Part shown: positions 48,928 through 58,087 of the stretch, piece by piece
How the letters are laid out: every line of letters starts with the position of its first letter
Numbering within the stretch: position 1 is the first letter of the stretch
NCBI GenBank assembly: GCA_910587005.1
Contig: CAJULB010000001.1
Coordinates: 248,001-312,000, forward strand
From: an uncultured Christensenellaceae bacterium
GTDB lineage: Bacteria; Bacillota; Clostridia; Christensenellales; Borkfalkiaceae
Direction of reading: 5' to 3'
Length of the DNA stretch: 64,000 nucleotides
Notes under the pieces: generated by a model
The model's database searches: none
Told to the model about the DNA's origin: nothing
What the model saw: the letters and a program-made list of their open reading frames with translations, nothing else
Program-made: the position numbers and the translations under genes

Positions 48928-50148
48928 TTAAAGAGTAACGCCGTTTTTGCGCAAAAGCTCGCGCGCGGTATCCACACTGTCAACTCCGCTTGCGTTTTTT
49001 ACGGGCGCAAACTCGCGCTCGCGCTCTACCTCGTAGGCAAGGCAACTGCCCATAAGCTTTACCATATCCACAACCAGAGTTTCGAATTTATACCCGCACG
49101 GCTTTGAAGGAGTTACTCTTACGCCGTTTTCCATATGCGCGATTGCTTTATCCGCAAGGTGGTAAGGAAGCTTACCCGACAGCGTTAAATTCAAATCGTG
49201 AACATTGAAAAGATAGTTCAAAATTACGCCGTAGCGGTAAACAAGCTCGCCCTTTTTGGTTTTATTTTTCAAATTTTCGGGCATTTCGAAGTATTCCACT
49301 ATCGAAGGCTTGCCGTCCTGATTGCAAAGCACGCCGACTCTTTCGTCGGGCGAAGTCTTTTTAACGACTTTTGCACCGCAACGGCAGCGTTTTAAAATAG
49401 TTGCGCCGATAAACGCTGGGTCGCAAATTTTTTGAAGTACGTTATCCACGCCGAAAACATTAAGCCATTCCACGTTGTCGCGCTCTAAAATTCTGCCAAG
49501 ACCGTTGTTGACAAGCGACGAATACCAACCGCCGTTGCCGTTGGGCATAAGCGAAACGCTTCCCTTACCGTCAAGAAAAACCTTGCCGTTATAGTCGCAC
49601 GCGGGCGCAACGTCCTGTATAAAGAAATGAATTTCGTCGCGCAGATACCCGAAATAATTGTGCGCTTCGAAAAAATCGCGGGTAGTTTTATCATTGACGG
49701 TGCTCGTCATAATAAACAGCGGAAAAGTTCTGCCGGTTATATTTGTTACGGCGGAAATATTGTTCATAAGCTGTTCGAAAATAGACAGCTCGCGCGTGAC
49801 GCCGATATTGAAAGTGCCTTTCGGCCCGTCGTAACCCAAACGCGAGCCCTGACCGCCCGCAAGCAGTACCGCGCCGACCTTGCCTTCTGAAAGCATATTA
49901 AGTCCCACCGCCTCGAACTGGATACGGCGGCGGGCCGCCTCCTGCACGGAAACGGTATTTGCGGGGGGCGAAATTTTGCCGAGCTTTTCCGCAGATTTGG
50001 CGCTTATATTTTTAATTATATTGAAGTTTGTATACTCTATTTGAGTTAAAAGCCGACTGCGCTCGCTTTCGGACAGTTCGCCGTAATAATCCAAAAGCTG
50101 GCTTTGACCGTGCTCTTTAAGATAGGCTTGCGCCCTTTCGTAATTCAT
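48928..50148 (-). CDS. UDPGP-family UDP-sugar pyrophosphorylase
   Basis: A 406-residue nucleotidyltransferase of the eukaryotic-type UDPGP family (UDP-N-acetylglucosamine or UDP-glucose/galactose pyrophosphorylase), which joins UTP and a sugar 1-phosphate. The signature VLLAGGQGSRLGYDGPKGTF lies near residue 88, followed by FPLFIMTS near 145, MPNGNGGWYSSL near 200, and FGVDNVLQKICDP near 230. A helical N-terminus (LKEHGQSQLLDYY) is typical. Which sugar is used cannot be read. It has its own consensus promoter, divergent from the Nudix gene. Confidence 0.9.
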   Translation of the reverse strand: MNYERAQAYLKEHGQSQLLDYYGELSESERSRLLTQIEYTNFNIIKNISAKSAEKLGKISPPANTVSVQEAARRRIQFEAVGLNMLSEGKVGAVLLAGGQGSRLGYDGPKGTFNIGVTRELSIFEQLMNNISAVTNITGRTFPLFIMTSTVNDKTTRDFFEAHNYFGYLRDEIHFFIQDVAPACDYNGKVFLDGKGSVSLMPNGNGGWYSSLVNNGLGRILERDNVEWLNVFGVDNVLQKICDPAFIGATILKRCRCGAKVVKKTSPDERVGVLCNQDGKPSIVEYFEMPENLKNKTKKGELVYRYGVILNYLFNVHDLNLTLSGKLPYHLADKAIAHMENGVRVTPSKPCGYKFETLVVDMVKLMGSCLAYEVEREREFAPVKNASGVDSVDTARELLRKNGVTL

Positions 50149-50230
50149 CTTCGATTACCTTAAAGTGAATAGTAAAATGCGCGGATATTTCAACTTTTTA
50201 TTGAATTCTCTACCCTTAACATTTTGAATT

Positions 50231-50259
50231 ATTATATAGTATTGTGAAATTTATGTCAA
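50231..50259 (-). promoter_or_regulatory. Promoter of the UDPGP gene
   Basis: Minus strand TTGACA (50254-50259), 17-nt spacer, TATAAT (50231-50236). Confidence 0.88.
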
Positions 50260-50285
50260 TAATTTTAGTAAATTTGAAAAAAGTA

Positions 50286-50314
50286 TTGAAAATGCGGCAG
50301 TTTTGTTATATAAT
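50286..50314 (+). promoter_or_regulatory. Promoter of the Nudix-lemA-DUF2207 run
   Basis: TTGAAA at 50286-50291, 17-nt spacer, TATAAT at 50309-50314, back to back with the UDPGP promoter. Confidence 0.8.
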
Positions 50315-50372
50315 ATCAGCATATTATTATATTTATATTAATTGTTCTGTCTTTTAAGGAGATTTTTATATT

Positions 50373-50864
50373 ATGTTTTGCACTGAATGCGGAGAAAAAC
50401 TCACTTTGATGTTCGCAAGCGGCGAAGGCTTGGTTCCTTACTGCAAAAACTGCAAGCAATACCGCTTTGCACAGTTTGCAACGGCTGTAAGCATGGTTGT
50501 AACCAACCGCGCGAAGGATAAAATTCTGCTTGCAAAGCACGTCGGTCAGGAAGATTACATTTTATTCGCGGGCTACGTTAAAAAGGGCGAAACTGCGGAA
50601 AAGGCCGTTACGCGCGAGTTCAAGGAAGAAACAAAGCTTAACACCGTAAAATACAAGTATATGTCCTCCCGCTATCACGAGCCGAAAAACGTGCTGATGC
50701 TTAACTTTATAGTAATAGCCGAGGACGGCGAGCCTGTTCTGGACATTAAAGAAATAGAAGAAGTGAAATGGTTTGACTTTGACAGCGCTTTGGAAGCAAT
50801 AAGGAAAGATTCCGTTGCGGAAGCGTTTTTAAAGAACGCCATTGCAGAAATAAAAAAATTATAG
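50373..50864 (+). CDS. Nudix hydrolase with N-terminal zinc ribbon
   Basis: A 163-residue pyrophosphohydrolase. Residues 3-30 form a zinc ribbon (CTEC and CKNC), as in NADH pyrophosphatase NudC, and the Nudix box GYVKKGETAEKAVTREFKEET (read as GYVKKGE and REFKEET) lies near 70-90, with the usual final Gly replaced by Lys. The short size argues for a NudC-like but trimmed enzyme acting on NADH, capped RNA or another nucleotide. AAGGAG precedes ATG. It is 19 nt ahead of lemA, so the three genes probably share a transcript. Confidence 0.88.
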   Translation: MFCTECGEKLTLMFASGEGLVPYCKNCKQYRFAQFATAVSMVVTNRAKDKILLAKHVGQEDYILFAGYVKKGETAEKAVTREFKEETKLNTVKYKYMSSRYHEPKNVLMLNFIVIAEDGEPVLDIKEIEEVKWFDFDSALEAIRKDSVAEAFLKNAIAEIKKL

Positions 50865-50883
50865 TTTTTAAGGAGAGATTATA

Positions 50884-51483
50884 ATGTTAAATTTACTTGC
50901 CGGAATTTCTACCGGCGCGCTGGTTGCAATTATTGTTATTGCAATAGTTTTATTGCTTGTTATTATAGTAATAGCATGGTGGATAAAGACGCACAACGCG
51001 TTTGTGGCACTTAACGCGCAGACGGAGGAATCGTTTTCAACTATCGACGTATATCTTAAAAAGAGATACGACCTTATACCCAACATTGTCGAAACGGTTA
51101 AAGGCTACGCAAAACACGAAAGCGAAACGTTTATTAAAGTTACCGAAGCGCGTTCGAAAGCGGTAAGCGCAAACACCCCCGAAGAAAAAGCGGCGGCGGA
51201 CGCGCAGATGACGCAGGCTATACGCAACTTCAATATGGTTATGGAAGCTTATCCCGAGCTTAAAGCCAACACAAGCTTCCTCGATTTGCAGCAGCAGTTG
51301 AAGTCAATCGAGGGCGAGCTTTCGCAGGCGAGAAAGTACTACAACGCAACCGTTAAGGTTTTCAACGTTAAGCTTGGCTCGTTCCCCTCCTCAATCGTAG
51401 GCAAGCGTATGAAGCTGACCAAAAAGCCTTTCTTCGAAGTTGCAGTGCCCGAGGAGCGCGAAAACGTTAAAGTCCAGTTTTAA
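50884..51483 (+). CDS. lemA: LemA family membrane protein
   Basis: A 199-residue LemA protein: N-terminal membrane helix (residues 12-37), then a helical domain with the signature AQTEESFSTIDVYLKKRYDLIPN (read as YLKKRYDLIPN) and VKGYAKHESETF, followed by LQQQLKSIEGELSQARKYYN and FPSSIVGKRM, all diagnostic. Its biochemical role is unknown. It is paired with a DUF2207 membrane protein 23 nt downstream, a frequent association in Bacillota. AAGGAGAG precedes ATG. Confidence 0.93.
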   Translation: MLNLLAGISTGALVAIIVIAIVLLLVIIVIAWWIKTHNAFVALNAQTEESFSTIDVYLKKRYDLIPNIVETVKGYAKHESETFIKVTEARSKAVSANTPEEKAAADAQMTQAIRNFNMVMEAYPELKANTSFLDLQQQLKSIEGELSQARKYYNATVKVFNVKLGSFPSSIVGKRMKLTKKPFFEVAVPEERENVKVQF

Positions 51484-51506
51484 CAGCCTATGCGCTATAA
51501 AAAACA

Positions 51507-53435
51507 ATGAAAAAAGTTAAAAAACTATATGTTTTATGCCTTATTGCGCTTACTTTTATAGTTTGCGCAATAATTTTTGGCACGTTTATAAATAAAAATA
51601 CAGTTACCGCAAGCGCGGACAATACCGACCGCACTAACTATATTGCGCGTTACAGCGCGGTTTACGACATACGCGCAGACCGCACTATGACAGTAACCGA
51701 GGATTTGACCTTCCACTTTTACGGTAAGTCCGGCTTTGTGCGCGAAATTCCCGTGAACGCGGGTGAAAAAGTACGCAATATCAGCGTTAAAGAGCTTGAC
51801 GAAGGCGGAAACGAGAAAGCCGTTTACTATAACGTAACAAGCGTGCGCGACGAACGCAACAACCCGTTTATTTGGGTTGATATGGGAAGCGCGGAAGCCA
51901 AATACGAAAACCATACCTTCCGCCTTACTTATGATTATATCGTACCCGAAACCAAGGACGAAGCGGAAAAAAGCATTATCGCCCTTACGCCCGTAGGAAG
52001 CGGTTACGAATGTGCGGTATGCGACGTAAATATCAAGCTTTTATTGCCTGACGGTTATATAAACGATAATGCAACTCTGTGTTATATCAACGATAATAAC
52101 GATAACAGCCAAACCGGCATACCTATTACCGAAACTGCCGAAAACGGAAAAATTGCGCTGTCTGTTCAGGTAGCCGTACTGCCTGCTTACACAGGTTTGC
52201 GCTTTGACGTACATTTTGAAGAGGGCGCGCTTTCAACGCGTTTTGATTTTGCGCCGTATATCTTCGTTATTATCGCGGTTGTTTTGCTGGCGGCGCTTAT
52301 TATCGTAAAATTTTTATGTTTCAGCAAATCGCACTTAACGCCGGTTGTCAACTTCGAAGCGCCGAAAAATATGGACCCGCTTTTGATGGGCAAGCTTATT
52401 GATACGCGCATAAACAGCGAAGATATAACGTCAATGATTTTCTATTTCGCCGACAAGGGCTACTTAAAAATTAACCTTGACGATGAAAAAGACCCCTCCA
52501 TTATACGCATTGTGCGGAATTTGCCACGAAGGTGTTCCGACTACGAAAAAACTATGTTCGAAGGGCTGTTTAACCGCGGTGAAGTCGTTAAATCAAGCCA
52601 GCTCGCCAACAGCTTTTACAAGACGGTTGAAAAAGTTACCGCGCGCGTAAACTCGCACGCAAAAGGACTTTTTACAAGCAAAAGTATGATTACCGCCGTA
52701 TTATTTGCGGTTTTGGGCGGACTTATGCTGGGAATTGCGCCATTCGTTTTGGGGCTTGCGCAGATTTCGGTTAAATATTTCGTGCTTGCGCCATTCCTTG
52801 CGGTTATCCCCGCGCTTGTCGTATTCGGCGCAAGCCAAACGGTAAAATGGTACGAGCTGAAAATTGACAAAAAGCAAAAGGCGCTGTACTCGGCGCTTAT
52901 TGCGTTGGTGTGCGCGGTTTTCTGCCTGGTGTACGCGCTTTTCGTACCTAAATGGGTTATTGGCTTTGTTCCTAAGCTGTTGCTGTGTGCGGTATGCTGT
53001 GTTATTTGCGCGGTTTCGGTAACAATTGTAAGCCGTTCGGAAGCATATATTAATCAGCTGAACGAAATTGTCGGCTTTAAAAACTTTATTCTGCTTGCCG
53101 AAAAAGACCAGCTTGAAAAAATGCTTGAAGACGACCCGCAGTTTTACTATCACGTTTTGCCGTACGCGCAGGTTTTGGGTGTTTCCGACAAGTGGGAAGA
53201 AAAGTTTAAAAATATCACCGTTCAACCACCGCAGTGGGCTTCCTCCTCTGTTGTTGGAATGGCGTTCCGCTTCCACGTTTTCAACTCCTTAATGCGCAAC
53301 ACTATGACGAGTATGACAAGAAATATGGTTTCGCGCCCCTCGTCGGGTGCAAGCGGCGGCGGAAAATTCGGCGGCGGGCACTTCGGAGGCTTTTCGGGAG
53401 GCGGTCACGGCGGAGGAGGCGGACATTTCCGTTGA
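51507..53435 (+). CDS. DUF2207 membrane protein with Gly/His-rich C-terminus
   Basis: A 642-residue membrane protein. A signal/anchor helix (residues 7-29) is followed by an extracellular beta-rich DUF2207 domain (about 40-245, beginning YSAVYDIRADRTMTVTEDLTF, seen as its YDIRADRTMTV core), a membrane helix near 250-268, a cytoplasmic winged-helix-like region, two to four helices around 395-510, and a tail of GGG, FGGG and GGHGGGGGH repeats. Function unknown; the Gly-rich end is typical of LemA partners and probably membrane-proximal. A strong terminator follows. Confidence 0.9.
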   Translation: MKKVKKLYVLCLIALTFIVCAIIFGTFINKNTVTASADNTDRTNYIARYSAVYDIRADRTMTVTEDLTFHFYGKSGFVREIPVNAGEKVRNISVKELDEGGNEKAVYYNVTSVRDERNNPFIWVDMGSAEAKYENHTFRLTYDYIVPETKDEAEKSIIALTPVGSGYECAVCDVNIKLLLPDGYINDNATLCYINDNNDNSQTGIPITETAENGKIALSVQVAVLPAYTGLRFDVHFEEGALSTRFDFAPYIFVIIAVVLLAALIIVKFLCFSKSHLTPVVNFEAPKNMDPLLMGKLIDTRINSEDITSMIFYFADKGYLKINLDDEKDPSIIRIVRNLPRRCSDYEKTMFEGLFNRGEVVKSSQLANSFYKTVEKVTARVNSHAKGLFTSKSMITAVLFAVLGGLMLGIAPFVLGLAQISVKYFVLAPFLAVIPALVVFGASQTVKWYELKIDKKQKALYSALIALVCAVFCLVYALFVPKWVIGFVPKLLLCAVCCVICAVSVTIVSRSEAYINQLNEIVGFKNFILLAEKDQLEKMLEDDPQFYYHVLPYAQVLGVSDKWEEKFKNITVQPPQWASSSVVGMAFRFHVFNSLMRNTMTSMTRNMVSRPSSGASGGGKFGGGHFGGFSGGGHGGGGGHFR

Positions 53436-53459
53436 TTAAAGTTTTGTTTAAAGTAATAC

Positions 53460-53498
53460 GCGGCGCGGGCTTTTTAAAAGCCCGCGCCGCTTTAAATT
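53460..53498 (+). terminator. Terminator after the DUF2207 gene
   Basis: Stem GCGGCGCGGGCTTT / AAAGCCCGCGCCGC followed by TTTAAATTTTG. Confidence 0.9.
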
Positions 53499-53531
53499 TT
53501 GTTTAAATTTCAACTTAACGTTATTTAACCG

Positions 53532-53975
53532 TTATTCCGCTTCAACGGAAATTTTTATTTTGGAGGTAATTCCTTCCATAAGCTTTAAATCAATATCGTA
53601 AACGCCTGTGTTTTTGATAGGCTGTGCAAGCACAACCTTCTTTTTATCAATACTGTAACCCGCCTGTTGAAGCGCGTCGGAAATATTCGCGCCCGTAACC
53701 GAGCCGAACACCTTTCCGCCCTGTCCCGCCTTTATGCGCACGGTAAAAATTTTGCCGCTGATTTCTTTTGCAAGCTCGCGCGTGGCTTTCACTTCCTCTG
53801 CATGGTGATAGTCTGCGGCGGCTTTTTTCTGGTTTATATCGTTCAGTTTTGAAGCCGTAGCCGCTTCCGCAAGTCCTTTCTTAATTAAAAAATTGCGGGC
53901 GTAACCTTCGTTAACTTCTATAACCTCGCCCTTTTTGCCTTGCCCTTTTACGTCCTGTAATAGTATAACTTTCAT
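53532..53975 (-). CDS. rplI: 50S ribosomal protein L9
   Basis: Large-subunit protein with two RNA-binding domains joined by a long helix. The 147-residue protein begins MKVILLQDVKGQGKKGEVIEV, has GYARNFLIKKGLA near 25, the connecting helix (DINQKKAAADYHHAEEVKA) and a C-terminal domain with GKVFGSVTGANISDAL. AAAAGGAGCAGG precedes ATG. Usual neighbours (rpsF, ssb, rpsR, dnaB) are not in the window. Confidence 0.97.
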   Translation of the reverse strand: MKVILLQDVKGQGKKGEVIEVNEGYARNFLIKKGLAEAATASKLNDINQKKAAADYHHAEEVKATRELAKEISGKIFTVRIKAGQGGKVFGSVTGANISDALQQAGYSIDKKKVVLAQPIKNTGVYDIDLKLMEGITSKIKISVEAE

Positions 53976-54085
53976 TTGCCTGCTCCTTTTATATTTTCAA
54001 CTACATTTTATAACTATTAATGCATTTTGTCAATATTTCGGCATAAATATAAAAATACTGCGCAAAATACTTTCGGAGGGTATTT

Positions 54086-54238
54086 ATGGAAAACGTTAAT
54101 CACGGAATAGCTTGCGACGTTTCTAAATGCAAGTATAATCACGCGGGCTGTAACTGCACACTCGACCATATTAAGGTCGGCTGTACCTGCAGTCAGGTTG
54201 AATGTACCTGCTGCGAAAGTTATTCGGAAAAGGTTTAA
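54086..54238 (+). CDS. DUF1540 small cysteine-rich protein
   Basis: A 50-residue protein, easily missed for its size. It begins MENVNHGIACDVSKCKYN and has eight cysteines in a C-x4-C-x6-C-x-C ... C-x-C-x4-C-x-CC arrangement, the DUF1540 pattern common in Clostridia and some Bacillus. Role unknown; metal binding is likely, and some family members are linked with sporulation. CGGAGGG lies 5 nt before the ATG. It has its own terminator at 54282-54318 and sits alone between rplI (divergent) and glnS (convergent). Confidence 0.88.
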   Translation: MENVNHGIACDVSKCKYNHAGCNCTLDHIKVGCTCSQVECTCCESYSEKV

Positions 54239-54281
54239 TAATACCTTAAAGCTAACGGCGGAAAAGCTGTTAAAAACTACG

Positions 54282-54318
54282 GCGGAGCGGACTGTTACAA
54301 GTTCGCTCCGCTTTAATT
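54282..54318 (+). terminator. Terminator of the DUF1540 gene
   Basis: Twelve-position stem GCGGAGCGGACT / AGTTCGCTCCGC with one wobble, followed by TTTAATTTT. Confidence 0.8.
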
Positions 54319-55968
54319 TTACTTATTGAAATTATCCTTTAACGAAACTATTTCCGAAAGCACAAAAACGCCGTTATCGGTGCACTTTTTGTAATAACCC
54401 GTGCGCATAAGTTGGAAAGCGGTATCCTCCGCGCTCTCGCTTAAATACGGCTCGGCAAAGCCTTCAAAGCGCTTTTCGCTGTCCGCGTTAAGTCTTTCCG
54501 CATAGTCCTGCTCGGGATATTCTTCGTCCTTTAAAAGCGGTTGATACTGACGAAATTCCGCTTTGACGCCGTACTTGCAGTCAACCCACTGAATAACGCC
54601 CTTTGCCTTGACGTCTGTCGGCGCGGTACTGCCGCTGCGCGTTTCGGGGTAATAAGTGCAAAGAATTTCTTCAACTTCGCCGTTTTTGTCAAGCTTTACG
54701 TCGTCGCAGCGCACAATATACGCGCCTTTCAAACGAACCGTACCGCCCTTTTGCAGTCTTTTATACTTAGGCGGAGGATTTAACGAAAAATCGTCGCGGT
54801 CGATATAAATACTGCCCGTAAACCTGATTTTTCTTGTTCCCGCATTTTCCGCAGTCGGGTTTTTGTCGAAATCCAGCTCTTCCTCGCCCGAATAGTTGGT
54901 AATCGTAAGCTTTACGGGGTTGATAACCGCCATTGCGCGCTCTGCCGTAACGTTCAGCTCGTCGCGGATACAGCTGTCAAGCTGAGCCTGATTAACTACC
55001 GAATAAGCCTTTGCCACGCCCACGTCCGCGCAGAATTTTTTAAGCGCAACGGGCGGAACTCCGCGGTTTTTCAAGCCCATAATCGTCGGCATACGGGGGT
55101 CGTCCCAACCGCGCACAAAGCCCTCGTCAACAAGCTTTTTCAAATAGCGCTTTGACATAAGCATATTTGTTATATTAAGTCTTGCAAACTCTATCTGTCT
55201 GGGCAACGGCTTGGGAAGTCCCGACCTTTCCACAAACCAGTTGTAAAGCGGGCGGTGATTTTCAAATTCAAGCGAGCACAGCGAATGGGTTATGCCCTCT
55301 ATCGCGTCGGAAACGGGGTGCGCGAAGTCGTACATTGGATAAATGCACCATTTGTTGCCGGTGCGGTAGTGCGGAACGTGCGCAATGCGGTAAATTATGG
55401 GGTCGCGCATATTGATATTGGGCGAAGCCATATCTATTTTAGCCCTTAAAACCTTTGCGCCGTCGGGGTATTTGCCCGACTTCATTTCGCGGAATAATTT
55501 TAAATTTTCCTCAACGCTTCTGTTGCGGTAGGGTGAAAGCGTGCCGGCCTCGGTCAAGGTACCGCGTGTTGCGGTTATTTCTTCCGCCGACAAATCGCAG
55601 ACGTAAGCGTTTCCGTCAAGAATGTACTTTTCCGCAATTTCGTAAAGCTTATCGTAGTAGTCGGATGCAAACACAAGCTTATCGTACTCGAAGCCCAGCC
55701 ATTTTACCGCTTCAACTATGGAATTAACGTATTCATAGTCCTCTTTGGCGGGATTGGTATCGTCCATACGCAAATTAAGCGTGCCGTGATAGCGCTCCTT
55801 CACGCCGAAGTTAATGCACATCGCCTTTACGTGACCTATGTGCAGATATCCGTTAGGCTCGGGCGGGAAGCGTACGTGAATTTCGTTGTTTATGCCCTCG
55901 AATTTGCCTGCTTCAAGCTCTTCGTTGATAATTTGCTCTATAAAGTTTGTTGCCTCGGGAAGTTTCAT
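54319..55968 (-). CDS. glnS: Glutaminyl-tRNA synthetase
   Basis: Charges tRNA-Gln directly. The 549-residue class I enzyme has the HIGH motif in PPEPNGYLHIGHVKA near residue 35, the active-site MDDTNPAKEDYEYV near 70, CSLEFENHRPLYNW near 235, the KMSKS-equivalent LMSKRYL near 268, and a two-barrel anticodon-binding C-terminal half. GGAGAAT precedes the start by 9 nt. Many Bacillota lack this enzyme and use GatCAB, but a number of Clostridia have acquired it from Proteobacteria-type lineages. Confidence 0.97.
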   Translation of the reverse strand: MKLPEATNFIEQIINEELEAGKFEGINNEIHVRFPPEPNGYLHIGHVKAMCINFGVKERYHGTLNLRMDDTNPAKEDYEYVNSIVEAVKWLGFEYDKLVFASDYYDKLYEIAEKYILDGNAYVCDLSAEEITATRGTLTEAGTLSPYRNRSVEENLKLFREMKSGKYPDGAKVLRAKIDMASPNINMRDPIIYRIAHVPHYRTGNKWCIYPMYDFAHPVSDAIEGITHSLCSLEFENHRPLYNWFVERSGLPKPLPRQIEFARLNITNMLMSKRYLKKLVDEGFVRGWDDPRMPTIMGLKNRGVPPVALKKFCADVGVAKAYSVVNQAQLDSCIRDELNVTAERAMAVINPVKLTITNYSGEEELDFDKNPTAENAGTRKIRFTGSIYIDRDDFSLNPPPKYKRLQKGGTVRLKGAYIVRCDDVKLDKNGEVEEILCTYYPETRSGSTAPTDVKAKGVIQWVDCKYGVKAEFRQYQPLLKDEEYPEQDYAERLNADSEKRFEGFAEPYLSESAEDTAFQLMRTGYYKKCTDNGVFVLSEIVSLKDNFNK

Positions 55969-56057
55969 AAAAATATTATTCTCCGAAATATTTTTGAGGC
56001 ATTTTTTGCCTCCTTGCTATCTTTACAAAAATTTAATCTCTTTTCAACGGTTATCGT

Positions 56058-57719
56058 TTACGATAAACCCGTAATATTGCCGTTTTCGTCAATATCTATA
56101 TGCTCCGCCGAGGGGGTTTTTGAAAGCCCGGGCATAAGCATAATTTCACCTGCGACAGCAACAATAAAGCCCGCGCCGCCCTTATAAATTATGTCGCGCA
56201 CCTTTATTTTAAAGCCCGAAGGTCTTGCAAGCTTTTTAGCGTCGTCCGAAAGCGAATACTGCGTTTTTGCGATTATCACAGGCAAGCCCTTTATGCCCGC
56301 TTTTTCTATTACGGCGATTTTTTCAAGCGCGTCTTCGGTAAATTCCGCGCCCTCTCCGCCGTAAACGTTTTTGACTATATCTTCAACCTTTTTGCAGACG
56401 TTATCGTTAAGATTATAAGCGAAATGCAGTTTTGAAGGCTTTTCGCACTCTGCAATAACCGTTTTGGCAAGCTCCTTACCGCCCTCGCCGCCTTTTAAGA
56501 ACACGTCCGTAAACACTGCGGTTGCGCCAGACGCTTTGCATGCGTTAAGCACCTCGTCAATCTCCGCCTGCGTATCGGTGACAAAGCGGTTCATTGCCAC
56601 GACAACGGGCTTTTTGAATACGTTTTTGATATTTTCAACGTGCTTTAAAAGATTGGGAAGCCCAGCCTTCAAAGCCGTTAAATTTTCTTCGGAAAGCTGA
56701 GTTTTGTCGGCTCCGCCGTGCAGTTTAAGCGCCTTAACCGTCGCAACGACGACAACGCAGTGCGGTTCTATGCCGGCAATTCTGCATTTTGTATCGAGGA
56801 ATTTTTCCGCGCCGAGGTCTGCGCCGAAGCCGGCTTCTGTCACGGCGTAATCGGCAAGCGTCATTGCGGTGTAAGTAGCGCGCACAGAGTTACAGCCATG
56901 CGCAATATTTGCAAACGGCCCGCCGTGGACAATCGCGGGGGTACCTTCAAGCGTTTGAACAAGGTTCGGCTTTATTGCGTCCTTTAAAAGCGTTGCCATT
57001 GCTCCGTCAGCTTTAAGCTGGCGGGCGCGGACAAAGTTTCCGTCCTCGTCAACGCCTATCACTATATCGCCTATGCGTTTTTTCAAATCCTTTAAGTCGG
57101 TTGCAAGGCACAAAACCGCCATAACCTCGCTTGCCGCGGTTATTTCGAAGCCCTCCGCCCTGTCATAGCTTACGCAACCTTTCATATTGCCCGCGGGCGA
57201 ATGTATTGTTATACTTCTCAGCGCGCGGTCGTTCATATCCATACAACGGCGGAAATAAACTTCCTTTATTTTTAACACGTTACCGCGCAGTAAGTGATTA
57301 TCTATCATTGCGCACAGCAGATTGTTTGCCGCGGTAATCGCGTGCAAATCGCCCGTAAAGTGCAGATTTATATCCGACATAGGCACAACCTGCGCGTATC
57401 CGCCGCCCGCCGCGCCGCCCTTTATGCCGAAAACGGGCCCGAGCGAGGGTTCGCGCAAGGCAAGGCAGACTTTTTTGCCGAGCTTTGCCATTCCGTCGGC
57501 AAGCCCTATTGAAACGGTGGTTTTGCCCTCTCCGCTTGCGGTGGGGTTGATTGCCGTAACCAAAATAAGCTTTGATTTGGGGTTAACCTTGTCAAGATTT
57601 ATCTTAGCCTTGTATTTACCGTACAGCTCTAAATTATCTTCGCCGATATTCAGTTTTTTTGCAATTTCGCGTATGTCGCGCAGTTTACAGCCTTCGGCAA
57701 TTTCAATGTCGGTTAACAT
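56058..57719 (-). CDS. fhs: Formate-tetrahydrofolate ligase
   Basis: ATP-dependent attachment of formate to tetrahydrofolate, feeding purines, serine/glycine interchange or a Wood-Ljungdahl-type route. The 553-residue protein has the P-loop TAINPTASGEGKTTVSIGL near 55, a LREPSLGPVFGIKGGAAGGGYAQV stretch near 90 (seen as EPSLGPVFGIKGGAAGGG), and ETGFGAD-like EAGFGADLGAEKF near 300. AGAGGTATCT precedes ATG. It is monocistronic, downstream on the same strand from the small XRE gene. Confidence 0.97.
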   Translation of the reverse strand: MLTDIEIAEGCKLRDIREIAKKLNIGEDNLELYGKYKAKINLDKVNPKSKLILVTAINPTASGEGKTTVSIGLADGMAKLGKKVCLALREPSLGPVFGIKGGAAGGGYAQVVPMSDINLHFTGDLHAITAANNLLCAMIDNHLLRGNVLKIKEVYFRRCMDMNDRALRSITIHSPAGNMKGCVSYDRAEGFEITAASEVMAVLCLATDLKDLKKRIGDIVIGVDEDGNFVRARQLKADGAMATLLKDAIKPNLVQTLEGTPAIVHGGPFANIAHGCNSVRATYTAMTLADYAVTEAGFGADLGAEKFLDTKCRIAGIEPHCVVVVATVKALKLHGGADKTQLSEENLTALKAGLPNLLKHVENIKNVFKKPVVVAMNRFVTDTQAEIDEVLNACKASGATAVFTDVFLKGGEGGKELAKTVIAECEKPSKLHFAYNLNDNVCKKVEDIVKNVYGGEGAEFTEDALEKIAVIEKAGIKGLPVIIAKTQYSLSDDAKKLARPSGFKIKVRDIIYKGGAGFIVAVAGEIMLMPGLSKTPSAEHIDIDENGNITGLS

Positions 57720-57797
57720 AGATACCTCTTAAAAATTTTTCCATATTAATAGTAACATAATCATACGGTTATTGTATACTTTTTGAAACGGGAATTT

Positions 57798-58007
57798 TTA
57801 TTTAACGCAAAGAATTTCGTTTGCGTCCAAATCCAAAACAACGCAAAGCTTTGCAAAAGTATCTAACGCCGGCATTTGTTTACCACAAACATAGCCGGAT
57901 ACCTGTTGATGCGCCACGCCTATTCTGCGCGCAATTTCCGATTGCGATAAACCGCTTTGCTTTATAGCATCGGCTAACTTTTCTTTAATTATATTAAGCG
58001 TTATCAT
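57798..58007 (-). CDS. Small XRE-family HTH regulator
   Basis: A 69-residue Cro/CI-type regulator: IIKEKLADAIKQSGLSQSEIA, RRIGVAHQQVSGYV, then MPALDTFAKLCVVLDLDANEIL. It is a paralogue of the protein at 15019-15231. The start at 58007 follows AGGAGGTATTT. It is divergent from a small ORF at 58088, and the 80-bp gap contains a perfect inverted repeat within the rightward promoter, so it very probably represses that promoter. Confidence 0.86.
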   Translation of the reverse strand: MITLNIIKEKLADAIKQSGLSQSEIARRIGVAHQQVSGYVCGKQMPALDTFAKLCVVLDLDANEILCVK

Positions 58008-58029
58008 AAATACCTCCTGTAAAATTTTA

Positions 58030-58075
58030 GCACGCAATGGGTGCAAATTGCTTGACTTGCACGCGTTGCGTGCAG
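58030..58075. promoter_or_regulatory. Operator sites between the divergent XRE and small genes
   Basis: TGCACGC-GTT-GCGTGCA (58058-58074) is a perfect 7-bp inverted repeat filling the spacer of the rightward promoter. A degenerate second site, GCACGC-AAT-GGGTGC (58030-58044), lies 29 bp to the left, over the probable promoter of the XRE gene. Confidence 0.78.
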
Positions 58076-58081
58076 TATAAT
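58052..58081 (+). promoter_or_regulatory. Leaderless-type promoter of the small gene at 58088
   Basis: TTGACT at 58052-58057, 18-nt spacer occupied by the operator, TATAAT at 58076-58081, then 6 T residues and ATG. Confidence 0.8.
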
Positions 58082-58087
58082 TTTTTT